Below, piece by piece: positions 10,849 through 22,105 of a stretch of 46,084 nt of DNA. Positions within the stretch are counted from its first letter, which is position 1; every line of letters begins with the position of its first letter. Where the stretch lies: contig JADRCO010000170.1 in the NCBI GenBank assembly GCA_021464525.1, positions 1 through 46,084 of the forward strand. Direction: 5' to 3'. The notes under the pieces were generated by a model. That model ran no database searches and was not told the origin of the DNA. It worked only from the letters and a program-made list of their open reading frames with translations. The translations under genes were made by a program, and so were the position numbers. The DNA comes from Rhizophagus sp. LPA8_4_AMF. Taxonomy: Eukaryota; Glomeromycota; Glomeromycetes; Glomerales; Glomeraceae.

Positions 10849-11840
10849 GATTAGTATATTATATTATAATATTATATTTTAGATTAATAATTGTTAATTT
10901 TATAATTTATACATAGAAAAAAAAAAAACTTTTCAATAATATTTTTCACTTAGCAAAATTTCATCATTTCATTTCGCATTTTCTCATTTTCGCATTTTCG
11001 CATGTTTCGCATCGTTTACATATCACACTCATAAGCATTCGTATAATTTGGCAAAAATCTTTTTTTTCCTTAGTCTACTTTTTTGGCTTTGTTTGGCAAA
11101 CAAAAAAAAATTTAAGCTTTATTTTTATAGAATTTTTCTTTCGATAGTGTATTTATGTCAAAAAACTAAGAATATATGGAAAATTAAGTATTTGTACATA
11201 TGATCTAATAAAAAACATTTTTTCATAAAAATCGTAAAAGTGACGCCACGTTGCCACATCACCGATCATGTGGATGTTAAAAATTTATACATATTAATAT
11301 GGGCTACGTTATTGTTTTTCAGTTTTAAAAAAAACTTTTACCAAGTTCAAAGACATAATAAACTGACACAACTTGACAATTTGGAATCGAGCAAATATGA
11401 AATAAAGCAAATATTTATTTATTTTTTGTTATTTACTCACGAAGTTACTTACTCGACGTTATTTGCATTTTCATAAAATATTAATTTTATTTTTTATACA
11501 GACTTTTCACCTTTTGAACTATTTTTAATACATAAATGAGTTATTTAGTAAGTAAGGAAATATTTAAAATTTTATTTGAATTTGATCTAATATTTGGGGG
11601 GCTTTTTTTATTGAATATTATCAGTACAGATATTTTACGTTGTAACTTGACATTTTAAACGAATCAAACTTATTCCGAAATTGTTCAGCAGGTAAGCAAC
11701 TTAAATTTATCTATATCTATAGAGTTAAAAGTATTATCTGTTTTAAAAAAAGTATAATATTTAATATTTATGAGAAAAAAAAAAATACAAAATAAAGATT
11801 TCTTAGATAAAATAGTTATTTTTAATACTCTGTTATTTAA
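10849..11840. other. Gap downstream of the 243-aa gene
   Basis: Holds the probable 3' UTR, then a cluster of TTTTCGCAT/TTTCGCA repeats at 10965-11010. Short open frames around 11240 and 11685 lack coding character. A GC-skewed TTTGGGGGGC run lies near 11593. Confidence 0.4.
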
Positions 11841-11844
11841 TAAC

Positions 11845-13075
11845 AAATCAAATGGTAGTAATTTCATATTTCTATGAGTGATATTGATTTAGCCATTTAT
11901 ATTTTATTACCTAATGATCCTACAAAAATAATTTATAGCTTATTAGATTTGTTTCATTAAGATAAATTAAATGGTGGTAGATTCATATCTTCATGAGTGA
12001 TATTGATTGAATTATTGTGCTTTAAAGATTTAGACATTTTATATTATACTTTCTTATTCAACAATCCTACAAAATGGTTTATAGTTTGTCTATTTAATGG
12101 TGGTAATTTCATATCTCTACGAGTGATAGTTGATTGAATTATTGTCCTTTAAAGATTTATTATATTATACTTTCTTATTCAACAATCCTACAAAATGGTT
12201 TATAGTTTGTCTATTTAATGGTGGTAATTTCATATCTCTACGAGTGATAGTTGATTGAATTATTGTCCTTTAAAGATTTATTATATTATACTTTCTTATT
12301 CAACAATCCTACAAAATGGTTTATAGTTTGTCTATTTAATGGTGGTAATTTCATATCTCTACGAGTGATAGTTGATTGAATTATTGTCCTTTAAAGATTT
12401 ATTATATTATACTTTCTTATTCAACAATCCTACAAAAATTATTTATAGCTCATTAGATTTGTCTCATTAAGATGAATCAAATGGTAGTAGTTTCATATCT
12501 CTACGATTAATATTGATTGAATTATTGTGCTTTAAAGACTTAGACCAATTATATTATATTTTTCAATAATTTTACAGTAATGATTTATAGCTCATTAAAT
12601 TGATTAAGACAAATTAAATGGTAGTAATTTCATATTTATCTTATTAAGACGAATCAAATGGTAGTAAATTCATATTTCTATAAGCAATATTGAACAAATT
12701 ATTACATTTCAAAGATTTAAGCATTTTACATATTACTTTACTCTAATTCAATAATCTTACAACAATGATTTATAGCTTATTAGATTCGCCTCATTGAAAT
12801 GAATTAAATGGTGGTAATTTTATATCTCTATGAGCAATATTGACCTAATTATTACACTTTAAAGGTTTAGACGTTTTATACGATGCTTTATCACCCAATG
12901 ATCTTACAACAATGAATTATAGCTCATTAGATTTGTCTCATTAAGATGAATTGAATGGTGGTAATTTCATGTTTTTACAAATAATGTTGATCTAATTATT
13001 ATTTCTTTAAAAGTTTTAGACATTTATATAATACTTTACCTTCCGGTGATCCTACAAAAATAATTAGTCGAATGG
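11845..13075. repeat. 121-bp tandem repeat array, about nine copies
   Basis: Units contain AATGGTGGTAATTTCATAT, a GTGATAGTTGATTGAATT block and a CAACAATCCTACAAAATGG block. Three units (12061-12181, 12182-12302 and 12303-12423) are identical base for base; flanking units (near 11850, 11968, 12479, 12618, 12656, 12806 and 12954) are increasingly divergent and vary in length. This is the pattern of an old array with a recent local expansion at its core. No frame is maintained through the units. Confidence 0.85.
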
Positions 13076-15235
13076 TGCACCTGTACACATATTTTTTTTT
13101 ATTAAATTGATGTTGGGAACTGCTAAAGCTCACCGGTGGTGATCGCCACGGTATTTTTTTTATTTTATAATACGATCAATTGGAGCAATAATACGATGTT
13201 GACATATGAAAGAATTTGTAAGAAGGAAGTAATATAATGAAAAAATAGTCAGTGGCGTCTTGTTGGACTGAAAAGAGATAAATTTAGAAATTTAGAAGTG
13301 AATGAAAATTTAAAGCAAAAAAAAAGATGGTCGTAACTCGTAAGTGAAAATTTTTTGGGCTGTAAATAAAAGGGATAATAAATTAGTCATTTTTTTTTGA
13401 ACCAAAATTTAACGGCATAATTAAACTAATAAGAGCTTTGTCTTTTAAAAATGCTCAACCTATCAACTGATTTGTAAGAATTTTATCAATGATCACGGGA
13501 TAACAAAAGGTGATGATGTCAAAATTAAAAATGGACATTTTTTTACGACATTTTTTCGCATCATAATTATTATAATCTAATCATCTAATTTATTTTTATA
13601 CCATTTAATTAAGTAATATTAGTGATGAATAATTTCGTGCAGTTATATCTTATTTAAACTTTTATAGTTGTGAACTAAAGAGCGATAGGAAATTATAGTA
13701 ACTTGATTTGTTTAAATGAGTAATGATGATTACAAATGGTAATATCAATAAACACAATCGGTCCTTTCTTAAGTTTAATAAAATATATTGATAATAAATA
13801 TTAAATAAATAATCTGAATTTTACTTTTCTTTTTTCAAGTTCGCGAAAAACAACGAAGACAAATCTTTGCACATCTATCACGTTTTGAAGATTTTAGTAC
13901 AACGTCCAATTAGTTAACTCAAATAATTATACTCAAGTATAACATACCCGGTTCAATAATAAGGATAAAGGAATTTTCTTGAATTTTATTTACAAATAAA
14001 AAATTCCTAACACTTTATAAAATAAAAATATTCTATCACAGCCAATTACGATATTTACTCGTAGAAACTTTTCTCTTTGTTTATATCGTGCGATAAATAA
14101 AAATCTATTGACATTTAATCGTGTATGTATATTTTGTATTTCGTAGTAACTATCGTTTTTGAATATCGAATATTTATAGACAAAAAAGTGCAAGAGGTAT
14201 TGATCGGATAAAGTCGTTATTACAACGCGAAATTTATTTATGTGCGTGCATACTGAACACAATTTAAGTGAAGTAAGCATTTTTTTTATTTGGAGTAATA
14301 TCAAAGGAATAAAATATATTCGAAGTTTACCTCTAAACAAAGCAAAAAAAGTGTCTTGAGCGAAATCCTTAAGGTATAATATCACCACTCATTATTTACC
14401 AAATTTACCACTGTTCTTTGAAAATTTGGATATTAATGTTCGGAGGAAAGTTTCAGACACTACAATTGAAAAAGTGAAATAAAAAATTCAAACAAACTAG
14501 AAACCATTCCTAGGTGGTATCACCAACTTTGGCGGTTCTTTCATGCGCAATACATGCAATTATTAAAGAATCTACATGGAAAGTTCGTCATTCAAGATTT
14601 CACTACGTGGAATGTTGGTTTAAGTTCCACGATTTTAATTATTATGAAGAAGATATTAAGAAGAAATTGTAGCATTGGTAGTTTCTCCTAATTCTTATAG
14701 ATCAATTTTTTTTCCTCATATTTTATTATTTTTTTAATGCCAGTAGTTGTTTTATCGTTTGGCCAAGAGGAAAATCAAGAGAATCAGAGAATCATCAAGC
14801 TAGTAAAAATAGTAATAATAGCATCATTAAATACATTATACTTCATTCATATTTACCGCATGATTTTTCATGTACTTAATGATCCATTCTTATCAATATT
14901 TCCATCAGAACACAAAAAATATGCTAATTACATTATACATATTTCATCTGACGCGTAATCATTTTGTGTTGATGTCAGCCTAAAATAATGTTTGATATGA
15001 TATAAGAATATACAATAGATATTATGAAAAGACACGTCAACTTATAAACTTTGTAATTAATTTTTTATTAATAATAATGAAAAAAAAATGACAGACTTCT
15101 AAGAAAAATATATATATACAATAAACTCGCATTTCGAATTCGAATTAAACGATTCATAAAAGAAAAATTTTCAATTATTAATATTTATAGTACAAATATT
15201 TATCTAAAATAAAAATTTTTTTTTTTAAATAAATT
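13076..15235. other. Intergenic gap without a supported gene
   Basis: A palindrome TCACCGGTGGTGA lies near 13129. Around 14525-14660 and 14737-14958 the sequence has somewhat coding-like texture on the plus strand, but frames are short and I cannot build a credible gene. A 132-codon minus frame at 13990-14388 is rich in F/I/L/Y as expected by chance here. Confidence 0.35.
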
Positions 15236-15960
15236 ATGGGATTAAGTCAATGGAGTTATTCTTTAGATAGTCATTATGAAAATTCTAGTACTATTAGCAA
15301 TACATGTAGAAATATTTTAAAAAGTTGTGTAGAATGTATGAATAATATATATATTAACGTTCCCGAAATTCTTACTCGTGAAAATTTTGAATTTATTGAA
15401 AATGAAGGTATGATTAATTTCAACAAAAAATATCATTTGTTTTTTTAAAAATATCCATGATGCTAATTTATGTATAATGATTTTTTTTTCCAAAAATAAA
15501 TAAACAAATTTCATTTTAAAAAAAAATAATAAAAATAAATAAAGTTCCTGAGATGAATTCAATTATTGACGAATTTGAAATAGAATTAAAAACTTTGGAA
15601 CAACAAAATAAAAAAGCTCTTATTATAATGGAAACCTTATCAGCGTTTAATGGTGTTGATGGTATTTTTGAACAAAGTTTTAATGAAGTACGAGAAAAAA
15701 CCCGTATAGAATTTGAGTGGAGTTATAGTACTTATAGACGTCGTTTAGAATTGTTTATGCCAACTTTTAATCAATTAATTAAAAAAATACAACGTAAAAT
15801 TTATGAAATTAATGAAAGAATTGAAAGAGATATAGTTAATAAGGTAAATATAAGTGAGGAGGAAATTTATGCTGTTGACGTTGTTGGTAGCGTTGATTTT
15901 GAATTTGTCGATTATAAAGAAGAAAATCTTGAGATTGGAGATATTTGGAAAATGGATTAG
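15236..15960 (+). CDS. Unknown two-exon gene, about 195 aa, helical acidic protein
   Basis: Exon 1 is 15236-15407 and exon 2 is 15545-15960, joined over a 137-nt intron (donor GTATGA, acceptor ATAAAG). The splice restores frame (Glu-Val-Pro-Glu-Met) and gives 196 codons including the stop. The family is not recognised. The N-terminal 60 residues contain Cys at about 24, 31 and 34. From residue 60 to 155 the sequence has long amphipathic, charged stretches (EIELKTLEQQNKK, KIQRKIYEINERIERD) that suggest coiled coil or helical bundle; the C-terminus is acidic. No signal peptide or membrane segment is present. It converges on the minus-strand redox gene ending at 16305. Confidence 0.7.
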
Positions 15961-16304
15961 TATAGAAAAGAAAAAAAATTTGGCTTAAAAAATGTAAAAT
16001 TATCATTAGTTTTTTTTTTTAAGTCTTTGTATTAACACCTGCAAGCTATTTAACGTTTATAAAAAATTTCAAAAGCTTTCTTGAACAAATTTTATTCTCG
16101 TATATTTATAGGTGATGTATGAACATTTTTGTTTATATAAGTTATAAGTTGAATTTTACGCGTGATACTATTTCAGACTTCGTCACATGGTGTTGTGATA
16201 AACAATATATATATATATTAAATTACTAAACTATGTGATAAATGAATATTTTATGATCATTAAATATTAATAAGTAATATATACATGTATATTATACATA
16301 TTTT
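15961..16304. other. Convergent 3' intergenic region
   Basis: Short spacer between two gene ends (plus gene stop at 15960, minus gene stop at 16305). It should hold both 3' UTRs. It is AT-rich with an (AT)n run near 16206; nothing else was seen. Confidence 0.5.
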
Positions 16305-19300
16305 TTAGTCTATAATTATAATTTTTTCTTCAGGAAACATCATTTTACTAAATGCATTATTAACTGTTGATATCATTAAAGGAGAACCGCAAACAAATAC
16401 TCTAAGTGCAACTGGATCATATCTTAAAGCTTCAACATATTTTGTTGGTTCAAAAATTATTTGTTGTTGTTCTTGTCTGGGTAGCTCTTTCTTTAATATG
16501 TTTGAACTTGATGAATAAGATGTATGTCCATGTGCAATTGAGGATGGTATTGATATAATTTCGCCATTATTATTTGGTATGTAATTTTTTGATAACCAAC
16601 TAAATATTACATCATGATTAAGATCTTCTGATTTGTCCAATCTTTTTGATAATATACGTGTTATGCTTAATTTACCATTACTTCGAGTTTTTAAATCCTC
16701 TAGATCTTCTACCTTCTTTTGTCTTAAACGATCATCCGGATCTAATATAATATCCGATTCCGTTTCATTTGAAAATAATAAGAATAATTGAGTATTATTT
16801 TGTTTATCATTTAGTTTTTCAATATGATATTCAATCTAGAAAAAGCAAATACGAGAGTTTGTAATTAATGAAGTTAATAGTTTAAAATTTAAAATACATA
16901 ATTTTTTTTTTTACGGGACAATTTACCAATTGTAACATAGGAGTTATACCGGTTCCTCTACATATCATGAATAGGATATCCCAACATCCATCATCTGAAT
17001 TAGGGTTCAATAAAGCTTTATCAGCTATTACTGGTGTAGATAAAATTGAAGACGTTGATAACATTGATAACGATTTTATTCTTCGACTGACTCCGATTCG
17101 TTCATCAATACTGATTGGTCCTCGAATTTTAACCGCAAATCCTTTTAATAAGCGTCTCTATAATAATAAAAAAGAAAAATATAAATGTCGATACTTAATA
17201 ATAAAAAAAAAATCGCGTAAAATTCATATAACTTACCAAATGTTGTGTCATAACCCCGTTTTCGTAAATTTTTACGATAATCGAAAAACGATCATTCTCT
17301 TTCTCTTTAAGTATAGTGTAAGGTCGAACTATAGTCTGTCCTTGTGTATGACTTAAAATTTGTAAATAATCCCCTGGTAAAAAATTTTGAAATCTTTCTT
17401 TTGGATCATTAAAAATAAATTTTAAAACAGTATTATTTTTCGTGACAGGTATTATGTCATAAATAATATGTCTTTTAAATTCATCTATTCTATCAATTTT
17501 GACTTTCATTTTTCCTACTACCATATTGGCTAATGTTACTGTAGCAAACCTTGAATGTTGATGTCCTGGACTACTTTTAATGCATTTTCTATTTAATCTT
17601 TCAAAAAAATTCACTATTCCGCCTTTTGATAGTGAGGGCCCTTGTGAAAACAATTGATCACTTTCCCCATCTTGCTTATCTCCGAAAAAATCATTTGAAA
17701 TATCTGTTCCGATCACATGCTTTAATACTTTTGCTCCTCCTGGATGTGCATTAATCCATCTCCTTATGTCAAATACAAGTTCTTCTGCTACTACCAATTT
17801 TGCCCCTTGTAAAACTCTCTGATATATTTCATTCCATGAAATTTCCGGCAAGTTTTCGTATTTTTTATCATCGATAAATTTAATAATCCTTTTTACGTCC
17901 CCTCCATCAGCTAGAGTAAAGCATTTCCTTTTATTTTTGTACATATACCAACATTCCAATCCAATAAACACAGCACATAATATGCCTTTTTAAAAAAAAA
18001 TGGTTATAAAATTAGAATTTAATTATCGATTTAACATATGACTCATTATCTTACTTACCGACCCATCCAATATACAAGTATTCCCAAAGTTCCGATTGAC
18101 CATATGCATCAATTCCAAGCCACACGTTAAAAGCTGCACCCAACATCAATGCTGCTCCTAGAAAAAAATGAGCAGCCTTGATCGATTTAAATATACCATG
18201 ATTTGATGATACAAGAGAACTTCGTGCCCAAAGTGATAATAATCCCAATCCAAGTTGGAGAAATATTCCCGAATATAAGAGTATTCCAACGCTACACAAG
18301 AAAAAAATCAGATTAAAAATTTACCGCAAGCAAACGTATTAATAAAATGGCTGATTTTATAACATACAATTTATGTGGTGTTCTACTTTGCTCGTGGGAA
18401 ACTGCCACAGCCGCAGTACCAAAGGTAAATACCCCAACACCTCCAATGATTTGAAGATTTTTATGCTGTAATAAATGATGAACGTTATGCTTCATATAAC
18501 GAACAATTATAATTGATACTAATAAAATAATGAAAAAGGTTAGCACAATTGAGTTAAATGACGATATAAAATAAGGATACTTACTTGGAAATATAACACT
18601 ACATTGAAAATAAACCGCATTAATTTAATTAGTAAAAAAGAAAAAAAAAATGTAAATAGGATAAACAACATATTAAAACATCACGATTTATGTACATTAC
18701 CTCCAAGTCTGTTGTCGTATATTTTGAGAAAAGAAAAATTAAATTAAAAATTTATCAAAACAAAAGATCATTTCTTAGTTAGTCTATTTACCGTGAACAT
18801 CCATATTCCGTGCAATAACAACACGAGTCTTTTACTCTCCGATGAAGTTGAAATGCCAGCTTGAAAGAAGTTGATCTTTGCTTTGCCACGATTTCCTCCA
18901 TGATATGATAATGCATTGGAATTTGGATTCCAAGCAAAAATAACTAAAAAGAAAAGAATATTAACACATTTTCTTTTTACAAAGTCTTGTATTACTTATT
19001 TTACTTATTTACATACCTGATGTTGTGTCATTTTCTATAGGAAGCCTTTCTGGAGCATTTAAAGGTCTTCTCACTTGAACTTCCATAAATCCAGAGCTGA
19101 CGTTTCCACTCAATTTTTCAACAAATTGGGTTTCACCAATAACAGGAGTTTGATATCCATTTGATCTATAAGCTCCAACTTGAATATCATTACCCACATT
19201 ATGTACAATTAAGAAATCAGCATCTAACATTCCATCATCTCTTGGGTTAAAACCTAACCCAAACCAAGCATTATCACTCTCAATTCTCATTTTAAGGTAA

Positions 19301-20193
19301 AGAAAAGTATCTTGAACTTTCCATTTGATACTATATATTTTAGATATTTGGAATGAATTTTCTTTTGAATACCCATCAGCGTCTAGATCTACATTAATCT
19401 GGGAGTTTACAGAGCTAAGATCATTTCTTGGCTGAACAAACCATATATTCTCTGGAAGTTTTGTATCTGCCGGTGTATTACGGAGAATTACATCGCGCCA
19501 CGTTGTATTTCTTATCTCTTCGATTTCTTGTCTAGAAAATCCCGCATCCGGTGATTCAAACCAAAATCTATCAGCATCGCGTAATAATGTCCATTGCTCT
19601 TGCATACTTTTTTGAAATAATTTACCAAAATTTGAATTGTTGTAATGATCTTCTGCTAATCCACCTACAAGTGCTTCAATTTTATCTACACTTGAGTAAA
19701 GTTTTTTCAATCGTTCTTGAATTACAACATTTTCAGTAATATCACTAAAATCTTTTGCTCTTGGAAATCCGTACAATTCCCTAATATCGTTATAATATGG
19801 AATCCCTCGGTCACGTACGCGAAGATGATCGACACTAATTAAAATAATTTCGTTATTTTACTTATAATAAATTTAAATTTACACTGAAATAAGTTTACCT
19901 TGCCAAATCAACAATTTGTCCGTTTGGTCCTGGAGATCGCAAACTTCGCATGTAATCCGAATAAAAAATGTCGATTTCTTCTTGTCTATTATTAAATCAT
20001 ATTTTTGTTAAATAATTATAATTACGAAATATATCCCCTTTTAAAGAAATAAATTTATTACCTTTGTAATGCAAGCGACGTAGCTATATTTGGAACACCA
20101 AACGTTTCCACCGGTAATTTAGTTTGTTGTAATGGCAAGGTCGATATTATTTCTCCATTTTGATCCGCAATGTTAAAATTATTGCTATTATTA

Positions 20194-20245
<52 letters not shown>

Positions 20246-21616
20246 ATTGTATGGTGGTTAGTTACCTGATTTCGCTATGACCATAACGCATTGTCGTTGT
20301 GATAAATACATAGTCAACTCCTGCTGTTAAATTTGGATTGTATTCTGTGAATTCGGGCAAAGGACTCCCTATAAGTATACTCACTATAATGATGAATTTT
20401 CAAAAAAGAAATTAATAAAACAACCGCAGTAAATAAATAAAATAATTAAATTACAAGGTGAACTTACAATATTCTAAATAATTTATCTTTTGAATCAATG
20501 CTATGGTCCATTTTCTTGCTTCTTGGAAATAAATTTCATCATTCCAATCATTACCATGTATACTAGTCAAATTGTCACATCTTTTATTATGTTCACGTAG
20601 AAAAACTGTAATGATCATATCAACGAAGATGTTTGTTCCACGAACAGTGTTTTGCCCATATATGTAATTACCATTGATATCTAACAAAAAAATAACTGTA
20701 AAATTTTTTTTTTTAAAAAAAAAGAAAGAAAAAAATTCGAATAATTTCACAAACCTTTTGGAAGGTAGCCTAAAGCACTATCACCCGATTTCCCATACGT
20801 TAATCGCATTTTACATCTGTTATTTGGGTCTCTAAGCACTTCATTTAATCGTGCTTCATCAACTCCATATAATATAGAACCATCAACGTATGCTGTTGCT
20901 AAATTTACTGTTCCACGAGATGTTAAATTATAAGATCGACTAAACGGTAAAGCTGCCTAAATTTTGAACCAAAAATATTTTATATTAATAATTTTAAAAA
21001 AGGATTACTAACATTTTAATTTACCTGAGTTAATCCCTGAGTATTTTCTGAAAGATAATTAGCATCATCATTGGGAATTAATATTGCAAAATCATTGGGA
21101 GCTTCTACATTTTGACTATATGAAATATCAAATGATATAAAGTCCGCCCAAAATGTCATCTTTGAAAAAAAATTTTATTAGTAAAGTAATTTTGAACTAT
21201 CACGTGACGAGAGCGAATTGACTCACCATATGCGAAGATTTTCTTTTAGATTTGAAACTATCAACGAAACTTTCATCAAATTGTTGCACTTGCGTTGCTT
21301 GAACCCCATCAGCTAAATTACTTATACATCTTGGTAAAGGAAAAGTTCCCTCTTGTAATACATCGGTACATTTGTCAACTACGGGTAATGCAACGACTTG
21401 ATAATTTTGAGGACAAATTACCATCGATGCTGTTGCTGAATCCGCAAACAATTCGGCTGCATTTTTATAATTTAAATATATCGCACCGATAACGCCAGCA
21501 TTAGGAACATTTAAGTTGTTATTTGTCCCATCTAATGTGCGATATTGTTGGGCATTATTTATTTTAAATAATGAGAAATAAACGAGGATTCCGTAAAATA
21601 AAATTTTATTAAACAT
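16305..21616 (-). CDS. Peroxidase-DOMON-cytochrome b561-cytochrome b5-FAD/NAD(P) reductase fusion, 16 exons, about 1,384 aa
   Basis: Putative transmembrane electron carrier from cytosolic NAD(P)H to the outside. Exons: 21616-21227, 21159-21025, 20956-20755, 20680-20468, 20383-20266, 20184-20062, 19985-19899, 19834-19017, 18943-18792, 18708-18701, 18598-18585, 18518-18368, 18291-18059, 17985-17237, 17157-16927, 16835-16305; every junction keeps frame (4,155 nt). Domains: signal peptide 1-22; animal haem peroxidase about 25-545 (YRTLDGTNNNL, YVDGSILYG, FLREHN, MRYGH with proximal His349, VGGLAEDH); DOMON about 585-725 (likely haem Met625); b561 core about 734-900 with four His (740, 772, 802, 845); cytochrome b5 with HPGG (His962) and a second His at 1023/1025; FAD motif RPYT (1102-1105); NAD(P) motif GTGITPM and C-terminal CGSP. 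Odd points: the peroxidase distal Asp-His is replaced by Ser139-Phe140, and the b5 domain carries an insertion of roughly 38 residues. Function is unproven. Confidence 0.88.
20185..20265 (-). repeat. (AAT)n microsatellite filling an intron of the redox gene
   Basis: On the minus strand the 81-nt fifth intron is mostly AAT repeats up to its AATAG acceptor, so it lacks a pyrimidine tract. A TAACTAACC branch-like sequence sits directly at the donor. Repeat length should be polymorphic between strains. Confidence 0.7.
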
Positions 21617-21967
21617 TTTTGATTCTCATAATAAAAATTTTTCATGTTTCTAATTATTTATGTTTATTATATAAGAATTTTAATCATTTGTAAATCCCAT
21701 CAGTGTACTAATTATTAGATCGTACAGTATAACGTAAATTAAAACAAACACATCGCAAATTAGCCATTGATTAAGTTGTACAATGATTACAAGAATTGAG
21801 TTTTGTTTATCACAGATCGCACAACAATTTCGAATTCAAGAAAATTCTTTTTTTTAGATAAATATGGAAAAAAATCTAAATATTGAAATTCCTTTTCAAG
21901 TTAGTAACATTTATAGTGATACTTCATTGGCTGTACAATCATCATCGTTTGTCTAAACGCCAAGAAA
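21617..21967 (-). promoter_or_regulatory. Presumed promoter and 5' leader of the redox-fusion gene
   Basis: This AT-rich stretch lies directly upstream of the ATG at 21616 and is bounded on its far side by the GC-richer MITE at 21968. No specific factor site can be named. Confidence 0.4.
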
Positions 21968-22105
21968 TACCGTACCGTTCCGAAATTAAACAACCCCGAA
22001 AATAAGCAACCCTTACCAGAATTACGGCGATTTTGGCCTACGTTATGATGCTCTTGGCCTGCATTATGTGCAAAATTGGTTGCTTAATTTCGGAACGGTA
22101 CGGTA
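21968..22105. mobile_element. MITE with 28-bp terminal inverted repeats, 138 bp
   Basis: The left end TACCGTACCGTTCCGAAATT and its inverted copy at the right end match over 28 bp with one mismatch. TIRs begin with TA, suggesting TA target-site duplication as in Tc1/mariner-like MITEs. The interior is GC-rich for this genome and carries a partial internal repeat (TTGGCCTACGTTATG and TTGGCCTGCATTATG). Near-perfect ends argue for a young insertion. It sits about 350 bp upstream of the redox-fusion start and may influence its promoter. Confidence 0.85.

Noticed and set aside
13990-14388. A 132-codon minus frame
   Set aside because: Rich in Phe, Ile, Leu, Lys and Tyr as expected in AT-rich DNA; no domain, no recognisable start context, no splice partners.
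14525-14960. Coding-like plus-strand texture with a 48-codon stretch and a 73-codon frame
   Set aside because: The pieces are in different frames without convincing splice sites and no family could be recognised. It may be an old relic but is not supportable as a gene.
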